DNA from: Tissierella sp.
GTDB lineage: Bacteria > Bacillota > Clostridia > Tissierellales > Tissierellaceae
DNA length: 64,000 nt
Direction: 5' to 3'
Assembly (NCBI RefSeq): GCF_031460495.1
Contig: NZ_JAVKTS010000001.1
Location: forward strand, 1 to 64,000
The translations under genes and the position numbers were made by a program. The notes beneath the pieces were generated by a model. The model did no database searches and was not told where the DNA came from. It saw only the letters and a program-made list of their open reading frames with translations. Positions 55,459-63,032 of the stretch are shown here, in pieces; position 1 is the first letter of the stretch; each line of letters opens with the position of its first letter.

Positions 55459-57225
55459 TTGATAAACAAAGGGGATTATTTCAAAATCGAAGGTGTCGAT
55501 GCAATTGAATTTCAAAAACAAATTAAAACATTAAAAAATCAGATTTTACATGGTAATAATAAAGATAGATTTTTAGTTATCAATGGTGAAGCAGGTTCAG
55601 GTAAAACTATTTATAGCGAGCAAGCACTTGCTGAATTAGTACAACAAGATAAAAAAGCAATCTTTGTTAGAAAGTTTGTGGAAGATTGTCAAGGTTCTGC
55701 AATGCGTATCAATAGATATTGTAAAAAGGAAGTAGCCAATGCTATACATGCAGAAAACTATCAAGATTACAAAGATATGTTAGACGATTATCATATTCTA
55801 ATTATCACACATAAAAGATATACAGATTTAAGTAAAAATAAATCAGAGAGAAGAAGATTTGCTGAAAACAGAGAAGTGTTAATCATTGATGAAGAAATCG
55901 ATATGTTGGAAGAGATGACATATACGATGCAGCGAATAGAAGAATTCGATGGAATGCTTGAGCGTGGTATTATAAGAGATTTATACACGGTTTGCACTAG
56001 AGAAATAGAAAGTTTTTTACGAACAAATAAAACAAAAACCTTTTTTAAAACATCTATTGACGTAAGTCAGGAACTTAAACAATTAAAGAAATTAATAAAA
56101 AATAGTAGACTAAGAGAATTTGTTAAAGCCAAAAACTTCGTCTTTGATGACAATATTGAAACAGCCATCATTACCAAAGAAGAAAAAGATATTCTCCTAA
56201 CTAAATCAGATTTTATAAACGAAATTGAAGTGTTGGAGAATTTCATCAATCGTACTTGCTATGTGGAAAACACACATATGTATTCTTTCGATAGAAAAAT
56301 TAAATTCTGGAAATTAGAAAATAATATAATCCTTGATGCAAGTGCGTCAATCAATAGTATCTGTCAAGTAGGAAAACAGTTTAATCTTCAAAAGGATAAA
56401 AAGGTAATCAACCATAGTAATTGGACAATGAATGTCATAAACCAAAATTCAAGTAAAAGTAATAAAGAAAAGACAGAAAATCTATACGATGTAATCAACA
56501 ATGAAATTGCCAACATAGAGATATTGGGAATGTTTGAAAAGACATTGGTTATTGGGGCAAAAGATGAACAAAAACATATAAAATCTTCTCATTCTACAGA
56601 TTACAATTGGTTCGGAAATATCACAGGAAAAAATGATTGGAAGGATTTTACAAGAATATTCCTCATCCACAACCCTCAATTTGCTTTCCACACATATATC
56701 GCCAAATACCAAATCTACGCAGGTGAAAACTCTTTACTAAATGAAAGTCTAGGAATACTACGAGATGGGCAAGTGGTTAGATTTATGAGTGAAAAATTAG
56801 AAAAGTTGCGACAAACCACCATTGCTGCTGAAATTTATCAGGCTATAAAAAGAATTAATCGACTAAATAGAGATGATGCTGAAGTATATTTGATGAACCA
56901 TGATACTGAAATTATCAACCTTGTAATCAGTCAATTCCAGAACATTCAAGTGCATGAATACCAATTAGAAAAAGAGATAAAATACAAAGAAAGCAAAATG
57001 GATAAATACAACAAAAGAAGAAAAGAAAATTCTTACGCTACTGCATTTATTCATCTATTATCTACTCTAGATAAGGGGAAATATAAGAAAAAACAATTGA
57101 GAGAGTTAATTGGTTATAAGAACAATAATACATTCGCTAGAGACGTATTAAATAGGATTGAAGTTGCAGAGTTTATGGTAGCAAACAATATAATAGCAAA
57201 AGGACAAAGCATATTTGTAAATTAA
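55459..57225 (+). CDS. helicase-like P-loop ATPase, possible replication protein of the island
   Basis: A 588-residue NTPase. Walker A is in INGEAGSGKT (about residues 47-56), and a DEAD-box-like Walker B in VLIIDEEIDML. Later sections show TLVIGAKDEQ and a motif-VI-like QAIKRINRLNRDDAEVY, consistent with an SF2-type helicase. Closest family is not recognised. The TTG at 55459, about 9 nt after AAAGGGG, is taken as start. It lies just upstream of 21-bp-spaced iterons, so a role in replicating the excised element is plausible, but this is inference. Confidence 0.7.
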   Translation: MINKGDYFKIEGVDAIEFQKQIKTLKNQILHGNNKDRFLVINGEAGSGKTIYSEQALAELVQQDKKAIFVRKFVEDCQGSAMRINRYCKKEVANAIHAENYQDYKDMLDDYHILIITHKRYTDLSKNKSERRRFAENREVLIIDEEIDMLEEMTYTMQRIEEFDGMLERGIIRDLYTVCTREIESFLRTNKTKTFFKTSIDVSQELKQLKKLIKNSRLREFVKAKNFVFDDNIETAIITKEEKDILLTKSDFINEIEVLENFINRTCYVENTHMYSFDRKIKFWKLENNIILDASASINSICQVGKQFNLQKDKKVINHSNWTMNVINQNSSKSNKEKTENLYDVINNEIANIEILGMFEKTLVIGAKDEQKHIKSSHSTDYNWFGNITGKNDWKDFTRIFLIHNPQFAFHTYIAKYQIYAGENSLLNESLGILRDGQVVRFMSEKLEKLRQTTIAAEIYQAIKRINRLNRDDAEVYLMNHDTEIINLVISQFQNIQVHEYQLEKEIKYKESKMDKYNKRRKENSYATAFIHLLSTLDKGKYKKKQLRELIGYKNNNTFARDVLNRIEVAEFMVANNIIAKGQSIFVN

Positions 57226-57377
57226 TTAGTTAATATAGTGATTAAAAGTAGCCATTTTGGCAAAACCGATTTTAGAATCGTTACTCTAATAGAGAAGGTA
57301 AGAAGGGAAAGTAATGAGAAACGAACCTATTGTATATCTAATAGATAGAGAAACAATGTAAAAACACTTTATTTAAA

Positions 57378-57410
57378 GATGAGCCGTTGAGAAACGGTTT
57401 ATTTTTTTAT
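57378..57410 (+). terminator. terminator after the helicase-like gene
   Basis: A short CCGTT/AACGG stem extended by wobble pairs, with a GAGA loop, followed by ATTTTTTTAT. Confidence 0.75.
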
Positions 57411-57690
57411 ATTTATCTCATCAAATAAATCCTCCTATACAATCTATTTATACTATTGAAGAGGAAAAATAAAGAGAATTTTTATATGGAACGAGTTCTC
57501 CTTACTTTATTTAATTTACTGCCTTCATCATAGGGTTGGGAATAATAGACTATTCTACACGTCATAAACTCAACATCTCAAACGCGATTATAATGAAGTT
57601 TTTCCGTGGAACTTAATCCAATGGAGTATTCTTCTTTTGCAATTATGATTGAATCTCCACCACATTCACATTTTCACTTTATAATAAAAA

Positions 57691-57720
57691 TATAGTATAA
57701 TCAATTATAGTATAATCAAT
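57691..57720. repeat. perfect 15-bp tandem duplication
   Basis: TATAGTATAATCAAT occurs twice, head to tail. Each copy contains TATAAT, so promoter function is possible. Confidence 0.9.
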
Positions 57721-57782
57721 TGAGGTTTTCAAAAAAGAGTAAAAATGTAGAGGAATTTCAAATTATTTAAAGAAATTTTCAA

Positions 57783-57835
57783 AATGGGTAAGATATAAGT
57801 GAAAATGGGTAAGACAATTTCAATAATGGGTAAGA
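57783..57835 (+). repeat. three AATGGGTAAGA iterons with 21-bp period
   Basis: AATGGGTAAGA is found at 57783-57793, 57804-57814 and 57825-57835, exactly 21 bp apart (two helical turns), all in the same orientation. This is the pattern of iterons bound by a replication initiator or an operator array. Confidence 0.85.
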
Positions 57836-57911
57836 CAACTATAAACATTTAAAAAAATTTGAACATTTTTCAGATATTTTTAGAAATAATTTTAAAGAAA
57901 GTGAGATACGA

Positions 57912-58307
57912 ATGAAAATAACCATTATATCAACAGAAAAAGTAAACAGTAAATATACCAAGGAAGCCATAAGTGAATATTCAAAGCGTTTGAGTGCTTT
58001 TACAAAGATAGAATATATAGTATCGAAAAATCCAACGAAAGATATCCCAAATAATACTTATGTTATTCAAATTAATACCAAGGGAAAAAATATAACTTCC
58101 GAGGAATTAGCACAAAAAATGGATTATATAACAACCCATGGACAAAGCCACATTGTTTTTCTCCTGAATATCTCTTTAGACATCTCTTCCGATTTTTCTC
58201 TTGCTATTTCTCCAATGGAAATAGGAATGGATATATTACCCATTGTTCTCTATGAACAAATTTATCGAGCATTTACTATTATTTCAGGTAAAACTTATCA
58301 TAAATGA
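57912..58307 (+). CDS. degenerate RlmH-like protein encoded by the island
   Basis: A 131-residue RlmH homologue. The N terminus (MKITIISTEKVNSKY, EYSKRLSAF) and C terminus (YEQIYRAFTIISGKTYHK) align well with RlmH. About 26 residues of the variable middle loop are absent. The SAM-binding FVIGGSLG of the host copy is replaced by FLLNISLD, and FPHQL is gone. It is therefore probably not a stand-alone methyltransferase, yet it retains the YHK tail that the interrupted host RlmH has lost. Alternatives: decaying remnant or decoy. It follows the iterons with GAAAGTGAG before its ATG. Confidence 0.85.
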   Translation: MKITIISTEKVNSKYTKEAISEYSKRLSAFTKIEYIVSKNPTKDIPNNTYVIQINTKGKNITSEELAQKMDYITTHGQSHIVFLLNISLDISSDFSLAISPMEIGMDILPIVLYEQIYRAFTIISGKTYHK

Positions 58308-58395
58308 AAAATTAATAAGTTTTGTAATGCTATGATAAAGAAGCCTTTTTTATTTTGAAAGTACTTATTTAGATAAATGATTGGAGGAAAATATT

Positions 58396-60096
58396 ATGTT
58401 GCAAGTAATTTCTAAGAAATTTTTTGAATCGGAGGACTTTTTTGTTACAGAAAGGGAAATTAAAATTTACTCAAATATTAATTCTGAAAGCATAATCCAA
58501 TCCCCGATTGCATCTATGGAACCATTAGAAATAGATAATGAAGGTATTACTACATATTTATTAAAGTATGATAATGTTATTGAGAAACAGAGGAGTACTG
58601 GTTTTCAATTAATTGCTATTGGTGATAATCAAATTATAGGGGATTATTTGTCTTGTCTTTCTTTTTGGTTTAAAGGATTATTTTCTACCGAAAAGAATGT
58701 TATTAAATCTTTAATAAGAACTAAGGAAGAAAGGATTTATGAAAGTCATTTACCGAGAAAAATTGTTCCATCTATTTTTAAAGAAAATATAAAAGTTTCA
58801 AAGAAAGAAATTGACATGTTTAATGAGTTTATTGCAAGTCTGATAGGACTACCAAGGGAAACTTATTTACTTACAATTAAAGTTATAAGACAATTTTTTG
58901 ATGCCTTGACTACTATTAACTATAACCTAGAACTATCATATACAATGTTCGTCGCTTCTATTGAATCACTTGCACAAAAATTTGATAATTATAAAACGAA
59001 ATGGGAAGATTGCCCGAAAAGTCTAACAGTACCTTTAGAAAATATATATAAAGAAATGGAAGAAAATACAGTTAATGAAATTAAAAAAGCCATTATTAAT
59101 GAAATACATGTTCAATTGTCTAGTAGATATCGAGGTTTTGCGTTATATCACATCACAGAGTCTTATTATAGAGATGAAGCAATTGATATAGGTAATCCTT
59201 GTAAGGAATCACAGTTGCTTGAAGCCATACGAAACTCATATGATTTGCGTTCAAAATATGTACATACATTAAATGAAATACCAAAGATAATAAAAACAGG
59301 GGGAGAAAGTGAAATTTATAATAATGGGAAGAACATATATTTTACTTTTCCAGGTTTAATAAGATTTACAAGACATATAATTTTAGAATTCATTAGAAGA
59401 CAAGAACAAATTGAAAAAGAAAAAGTAAATTATTTTGCTCAACTTCCTAATTCAATTGAGGTAAACTTAGCACCAGAATATTGGCTTCACAAGGTAGACA
59501 ATTTTAACTTAAAGACTGTTTGGAGGTACTTAGAGGGTTTTTTGAATTATTATGTGGATTTTATAAAAAGTGACAATAAAGATTACATAAATTTATTTTC
59601 TATCTGTAATAAAATTGAATCTATAATAAAAGGTTTAGCAAAAGATGAACAGAAGGTGCCATTTGTAGTTTTGTATATTTTATATAACCTTCCACTAAAA
59701 AATGATATAAGATGTTCTGGTTTTGATAAATTTGCAGAAAAATATGAGACAGTATTAGAAGTTCCGTGTATAGAAAATGTAATTTACCACTTGTTGACGG
59801 GAAATGAATTTCCATGGACTTTTGACACTACTTTAAAGATATATGAAAAGTATGAAAAGAGGAGAAGGAAAAATAATCAAATTAAAGTACCGGGAATTTT
59901 AGAAGTATGCCTTTTATTAGAAATTGCAAATCTATCGATTAAAGAAAACGATATGGATATCTATTATAAAATGGTTCTAAAAGCATTACATGAACACCCA
60001 GGTGATAAATTTCTATTAGATATTGTAAATAATGTAGAAGGTAAAGAAGAAATACAAATAATTAATTGGGAAGATAATTATTTTAAAGATAACTAG
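58396..60096 (+). CDS. HEPN-domain protein, putative defence RNase
   Basis: A 566-residue protein, last gene before attR. The middle region shows a helical segment (residues about 160-205) and an RxxxxH motif, Arg285 to His290 in YDLRSKYVHTL, the catalytic signature of HEPN ribonucleases. The N-terminal 140 residues are beta-rich (ITTYLLKYDNVIEKQRSTGFQ). The overall plan resembles ApeA-like large HEPN proteins in phage defence, but I cannot assign a family with certainty. The ATG at 58396 follows GGAGG. Position next to an attachment site fits cargo. Confidence 0.6.
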   Translation: MLQVISKKFFESEDFFVTEREIKIYSNINSESIIQSPIASMEPLEIDNEGITTYLLKYDNVIEKQRSTGFQLIAIGDNQIIGDYLSCLSFWFKGLFSTEKNVIKSLIRTKEERIYESHLPRKIVPSIFKENIKVSKKEIDMFNEFIASLIGLPRETYLLTIKVIRQFFDALTTINYNLELSYTMFVASIESLAQKFDNYKTKWEDCPKSLTVPLENIYKEMEENTVNEIKKAIINEIHVQLSSRYRGFALYHITESYYRDEAIDIGNPCKESQLLEAIRNSYDLRSKYVHTLNEIPKIIKTGGESEIYNNGKNIYFTFPGLIRFTRHIILEFIRRQEQIEKEKVNYFAQLPNSIEVNLAPEYWLHKVDNFNLKTVWRYLEGFLNYYVDFIKSDNKDYINLFSICNKIESIIKGLAKDEQKVPFVVLYILYNLPLKNDIRCSGFDKFAEKYETVLEVPCIENVIYHLLTGNEFPWTFDTTLKIYEKYEKRRRKNNQIKVPGILEVCLLLEIANLSIKENDMDIYYKMVLKALHEHPGDKFLLDIVNNVEGKEEIQIINWEDNYFKDN

Positions 60097-60107
60097 TACA
60101 ACTGATA

Positions 60108-60149
60108 GTAATGCATTCAGTAAACAATAGTGAACCGTACCATAAGTAA
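60108..60149. other. attR: attR, right junction, with the displaced 3' end of rlmH
   Basis: The island arm GTAATG (60108) runs to GA (60132-60133), after which host DNA reads A-CCG-TAC-CAT-AAG-TAA (60134-60149), the last codons of RlmH. The arm is an inverted partner of the attL arm. It marks the right edge of the island. Confidence 0.88.
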
Positions 60150-60178
60150 ATAAGATTTCTTTAAATATAAAATTAAAT

Positions 60179-60721
60179 TTATATACTTCTTAATACTGTA
60201 ATAAAGCCATCTAGTATTTGATGGCTTATTTTAAAGCCTTTATCTAGATAGAATTTTAATGCATTATTGTTCCCGTTAGACACAAAGATGAATATATCAT
60301 TAATTGATTTAAATGAGTTTAGCCAATCCATACTATTTGTGAACAAAATTGTACCAATGCCTAAGTTACGATAATCTTCCTTTATATAAAATTGAGAAAT
60401 ACAACCTACATCATCATGCTTAACAGAATCAAAGTCGAAGAAATCAACAGATTCCAGAGTAGCAAATCCACCAGAATATGTATGCTTAGGACAAATGTTA
60501 CTATATGCATATCCAACAATTTCATTATCATCTTTAGCTACTATTATAAAGTTAGCTTTAGCGCTATTGAAAGAAGGAATCATTCGGGTTTCAAAAGACA
60601 TATTATCAAACCACTCGGGATGGATAGATGATTTAGATTTTTGATAAGCCATTAATTCATTGCATAGATTTTCTATACAATGAATTTTATCATCAGAAAT
60701 AATTTCATAATATATGCTCAT
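60179..60721 (-). CDS. GNAT-family N-acetyltransferase
   Basis: A 180-residue GNAT acetyltransferase. It has IVAKDDNEIVGYAYSN, the acetyl-CoA loop KEDYRNLGIGTILFTN (Arg/Gln-x-x-Gly-x-G/A type), and the C-terminal NNNALKFYLDKGFK motif. It transfers acetyl from acetyl-CoA; the acceptor is unknown. It lies in the host flank just beyond attR, divergent from the HxlR gene, which may regulate it. Confidence 0.88.
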   Translation of the reverse strand: MSIYYEIISDDKIHCIENLCNELMAYQKSKSSIHPEWFDNMSFETRMIPSFNSAKANFIIVAKDDNEIVGYAYSNICPKHTYSGGFATLESVDFFDFDSVKHDDVGCISQFYIKEDYRNLGIGTILFTNSMDWLNSFKSINDIFIFVSNGNNNALKFYLDKGFKISHQILDGFITVLRSI

Positions 60722-60864
60722 ATTAATCTTCCTTTCTAGAAAAATTTTAAATTATGTATAATAAACCTACAGGATTTGATATGATTATACCAGAAAGAAT
60801 TATTATTACAAGTACGAAGGATTTTCTGCCTAAGGAAGTAAAAACTGAGCATTGGAGTGATATT

Positions 60865-61251
60865 ATGAGCAACAAAACAATATATAAGAGTAGACTTAAT
60901 AACTGTCCATTAACTTTTGCTTTAAATCTTATCAGTGGAAAATGGAGACTACCTATAATTTGGTTATTAAATAAAAATGGAACTATGAGATATAATGAAT
61001 TAAAAAGATGTATCGATGGGATTACAAATATGATGCTGACTCAATCACTAAAAGAATTAGAATCATATGGAATCATAAAACGAGAGCAGTTTATGGAAGT
61101 ACCACCTAGGGTTGAGTATTCTCTGACTGATAATGGAGAAAATCTTATTCCAGCTCTTAGAGGACTTGCTGACTGGGGGAGTAAAATGGCAATTAATGAA
61201 AACCAAAGTTGTAGTGAAAAGGTGAACCATATCATAAGTAGAGAAAATTGA
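60865..61251 (+). CDS. HxlR-family transcriptional regulator
   Basis: A 128-residue winged-helix protein. NCPLTFALNLISGKWRLPIIWLL has the N-terminal cysteine and GKW motif of HxlR regulators. YNELKRCIDGITNMMLTQSLKELE is the recognition region and PPRVEYSLTDNGENLIPAL the wing. Many members sense electrophiles or redox via this cysteine. The ATG at 60865 follows TTGGAGTGA; the reading frame stays open to an ATG at 60754 but that has no ribosome site. Confidence 0.9.
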   Translation: MSNKTIYKSRLNNCPLTFALNLISGKWRLPIIWLLNKNGTMRYNELKRCIDGITNMMLTQSLKELESYGIIKREQFMEVPPRVEYSLTDNGENLIPALRGLADWGSKMAINENQSCSEKVNHIISREN

Positions 61252-61359
61252 AGTCTGATGTTATAATATTCTTAAAGTACTCAATGTGTAGGTACTATTG
61301 CATTTTATTATTTATCATAAATTAATTGAAGGAGCATATTTGGGGGATGAAGTGTAAAC

Positions 61360-62769
61360 ATGAATAAGGAAAATTTAAGATTGTTACAGCAAAGAGTAAC
61401 TCTACTAAGGAGTGAAGGAAAGTATAAAGAAACAATTGAATCTTGTTATTATCTTCTTAAGTGTGGAATTGAATCGAATGACTATAAATCTATTTTAACT
61501 GCACATATTAATAATGCAGCATCATATTATTGTATTGGTGATTTGGAAGAGGCATTTAAAAGTATTGATTCATATGATAGGGTTTGTAGTAAATATGGTG
61601 ATGATTCAGATAAATTGAATTTATACAATACCTTATTTGTGCTTTATGAGTATAATAATGATTATTATAAAGCAAAAGAAACACTTATAAAAAGTATTGA
61701 TTTAGGGAAGAAGCTGGAGAAGTATAATATAGTAAGCAATGCATATAGCAACTACAGCCATATATTGATTAATGAATTAAACTATAAAGAAGCATTGGAA
61801 ATGGGTAAGATAGGGCTAGAGATGGCCAAGTTACATAAACCAGCAAGTATGATTTTAAAAATTAGAGTTCAATTAAATATTATATTAGCTCAGATTGGGC
61901 TTAAAAACTTTGATGTTTCTGGACAATTATTAGAACAAATAATAAATGATCCAATCTTAGATTCATTCATAAGAGAGAAGGTTCAGTGTCATATATTACA
62001 AGGTGAATGGTATTCCAATCAAAACCTATACATGGAAGCATTTAAATCGTTAACTTATGCAAAGGAGTTAGTAGAAAGTTATGATGATTTATATCTATTA
62101 AAGGAGATCCAAGAGAAAAGATGCAAAATGTGTGAGCTAATGAACGATATCCCACAAGGATATTTAGTCCAAAGAGAGTATATAGAACTTCTCAACTTAA
62201 TCAATGAAAAGAAACTAGCAATAACAGCTCTAAAACTTGATATCAAACATAATATTGCTGCTATAGAGAGGAAAGCTAATACTGATTACTTAACTGGCTT
62301 ATATAATCGCAGCTACTTAGAAGCAGCTACAACTGATTGGTTAAAGGAAGCATCTGTAGAAAAGGAAAGTATAGCATGCATTGTATTTGATATAGATAAT
62401 TTTAAAGGAATAAATGATAAGTATGGCCATCTTTTAGGCGATGATGTAATAAAACAAATAAGCAAATCTTGTTCTAGTATAATTAGTGACCATGATTTGA
62501 TAGGTCGCTATGGAGGAGATGAGTTTGTTATTGTATTAAGACGATCATCTTTAGAAGATGGGTATGAAATAGCTAAAAGACTAAAACATAAATTACTAAA
62601 CCTAAACATTAAAAAGAGCGAAAAAACTATCCCAATAAACGTTAGTATGGGTGTTGCAGATAATTTAAATGGTTCTATATTGTCTTTTAATGATTTGTTT
62701 CACCTTGCAGATATGAGACTTTATAAGGCAAAGCAAAATGGGAAAGACCAAATATGTGCTTTCGGGTAA
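61360..62769 (+). CDS. TPR-containing diguanylate cyclase (GGDEF)
   Basis: A 469-residue cytoplasmic protein. The first 290 residues form TPR-like helical repeats (for example DYKSILTAHINNAASYYCIGD, NYKEALEMGKIGLEM). The GGDEF domain (residues about 305-469) starts ANTDYLTGLYNRSYLE and has the intact active site RYGGDEFV. It should make cyclic di-GMP from GTP, controlled by a partner or ligand bound by the repeats. No EAL domain is present. An inhibitory RxxD site is not evident. Confidence 0.92.
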   Translation: MNKENLRLLQQRVTLLRSEGKYKETIESCYYLLKCGIESNDYKSILTAHINNAASYYCIGDLEEAFKSIDSYDRVCSKYGDDSDKLNLYNTLFVLYEYNNDYYKAKETLIKSIDLGKKLEKYNIVSNAYSNYSHILINELNYKEALEMGKIGLEMAKLHKPASMILKIRVQLNIILAQIGLKNFDVSGQLLEQIINDPILDSFIREKVQCHILQGEWYSNQNLYMEAFKSLTYAKELVESYDDLYLLKEIQEKRCKMCELMNDIPQGYLVQREYIELLNLINEKKLAITALKLDIKHNIAAIERKANTDYLTGLYNRSYLEAATTDWLKEASVEKESIACIVFDIDNFKGINDKYGHLLGDDVIKQISKSCSSIISDHDLIGRYGGDEFVIVLRRSSLEDGYEIAKRLKHKLLNLNIKKSEKTIPINVSMGVADNLNGSILSFNDLFHLADMRLYKAKQNGKDQICAFG

Positions 62770-62886
62770 TTAAAGCGTTTAAGGGAAGGGAAAGTAAAGT
62801 ATACATGTACTGAAAGAATGGGGAGTATTGAATTGATAGTATATCAAGAATTAATTTTCCTTTCAGGAGATTTTTTAAGATGATAT

Positions 62887-62936
62887 CTTGTTGTTATTTA
62901 TCAAATAATATTATATTATTTGATAATAACAACAAG
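62887..62936. repeat. long inverted repeat
   Basis: The arms CTTGTTGTTAT...AAATAAT and ATTATTTG...AACAACAAG form a stem of about 22 bp with one bulged T. No T-run follows. Confidence 0.8.
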
Positions 62937-62977
62937 TCTGCGTTTAGAGATATGATAATAACAATATCAGAACTAGC

Positions 62978-63009
62978 AACTGCAGATTTAATATCTGCAG
63001 TTTTATTTT
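62978..63009 (+). terminator. terminator upstream of cysS, possible attenuator
   Basis: The stem AACTGCAGAT with ATCTGCAGTT has a TTAAT loop and is followed by TTATTTTT. It ends 24 bp before the cysS start codon, closer than an ordinary upstream-gene terminator. Confidence 0.85.
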
Positions 63010-63032
63010 TGTTGGATAAGGGAGGATATGAG

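Larger units (their letters stand above)
57411..57911. other. AT-rich intergenic region with tandem repeats
   Basis: About 500 bp with no gene. It holds a perfect 15-bp tandem duplication (57691-57720) and three iterons (57783-57835) ahead of the RlmH-like gene; nothing else is recognisable. Confidence 0.6.
47308..60133. mobile_element. 12.8-kb rlmH-integrated island with large serine recombinase
   Basis: The boundaries are defined by rlmH itself: removing 12,824 bp rejoins codons 1-155 with Pro-Tyr-His-Lys-stop and restores a 159-residue RlmH. Contents, in order: large serine recombinase, a 90-residue orphan, resolvase, a 55-residue orphan, HaeIII-like methyltransferase and endonuclease, small membrane protein, DUF1444-like protein, two small orphans, helicase-like ATPase, iterons, RlmH-like protein, HEPN protein. 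No relaxase or conjugation genes are seen. Staphylococcal SCC elements also use serine recombinases at the rlmH 3' end, but gene content and junction differ. Confidence 0.92.
62770..63032 (+). other. structured leader between the GGDEF gene and cysS
   Basis: 263 bp with no gene of note. It has a 22-bp stem with one bulge (62887-62936), a small GATAT/ATATC hairpin (about 62949-62968), and an intrinsic terminator only about 25 bp before cysS. No T-box sequence is visible. Confidence 0.5.

Noticed and set aside
57596-57615. Degenerate parS-like CCGTGGAAC
   Set aside because: Only one half-site matches; ParB requires both halves of the palindrome.
58281-58307. 3' end of the RlmH-like gene as a second attachment site for the island recombinase
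   Set aside because: It shares TATCATAA-type codons with rlmH ends, but the central GA and the flanking GGC/CCGT of the real site are missing.
47308-60133. Calling the island an SCC element
   Set aside because: Only the target gene is shared. The recombinase size, gene content, lack of ccr-type gene pair and the truncating junction differ.
62770-63032. T-box riboswitch ahead of cysS
   Set aside because: The conserved T-box (TGGnACCGCG) and a specifier-loop architecture are not visible, although a terminator is present.
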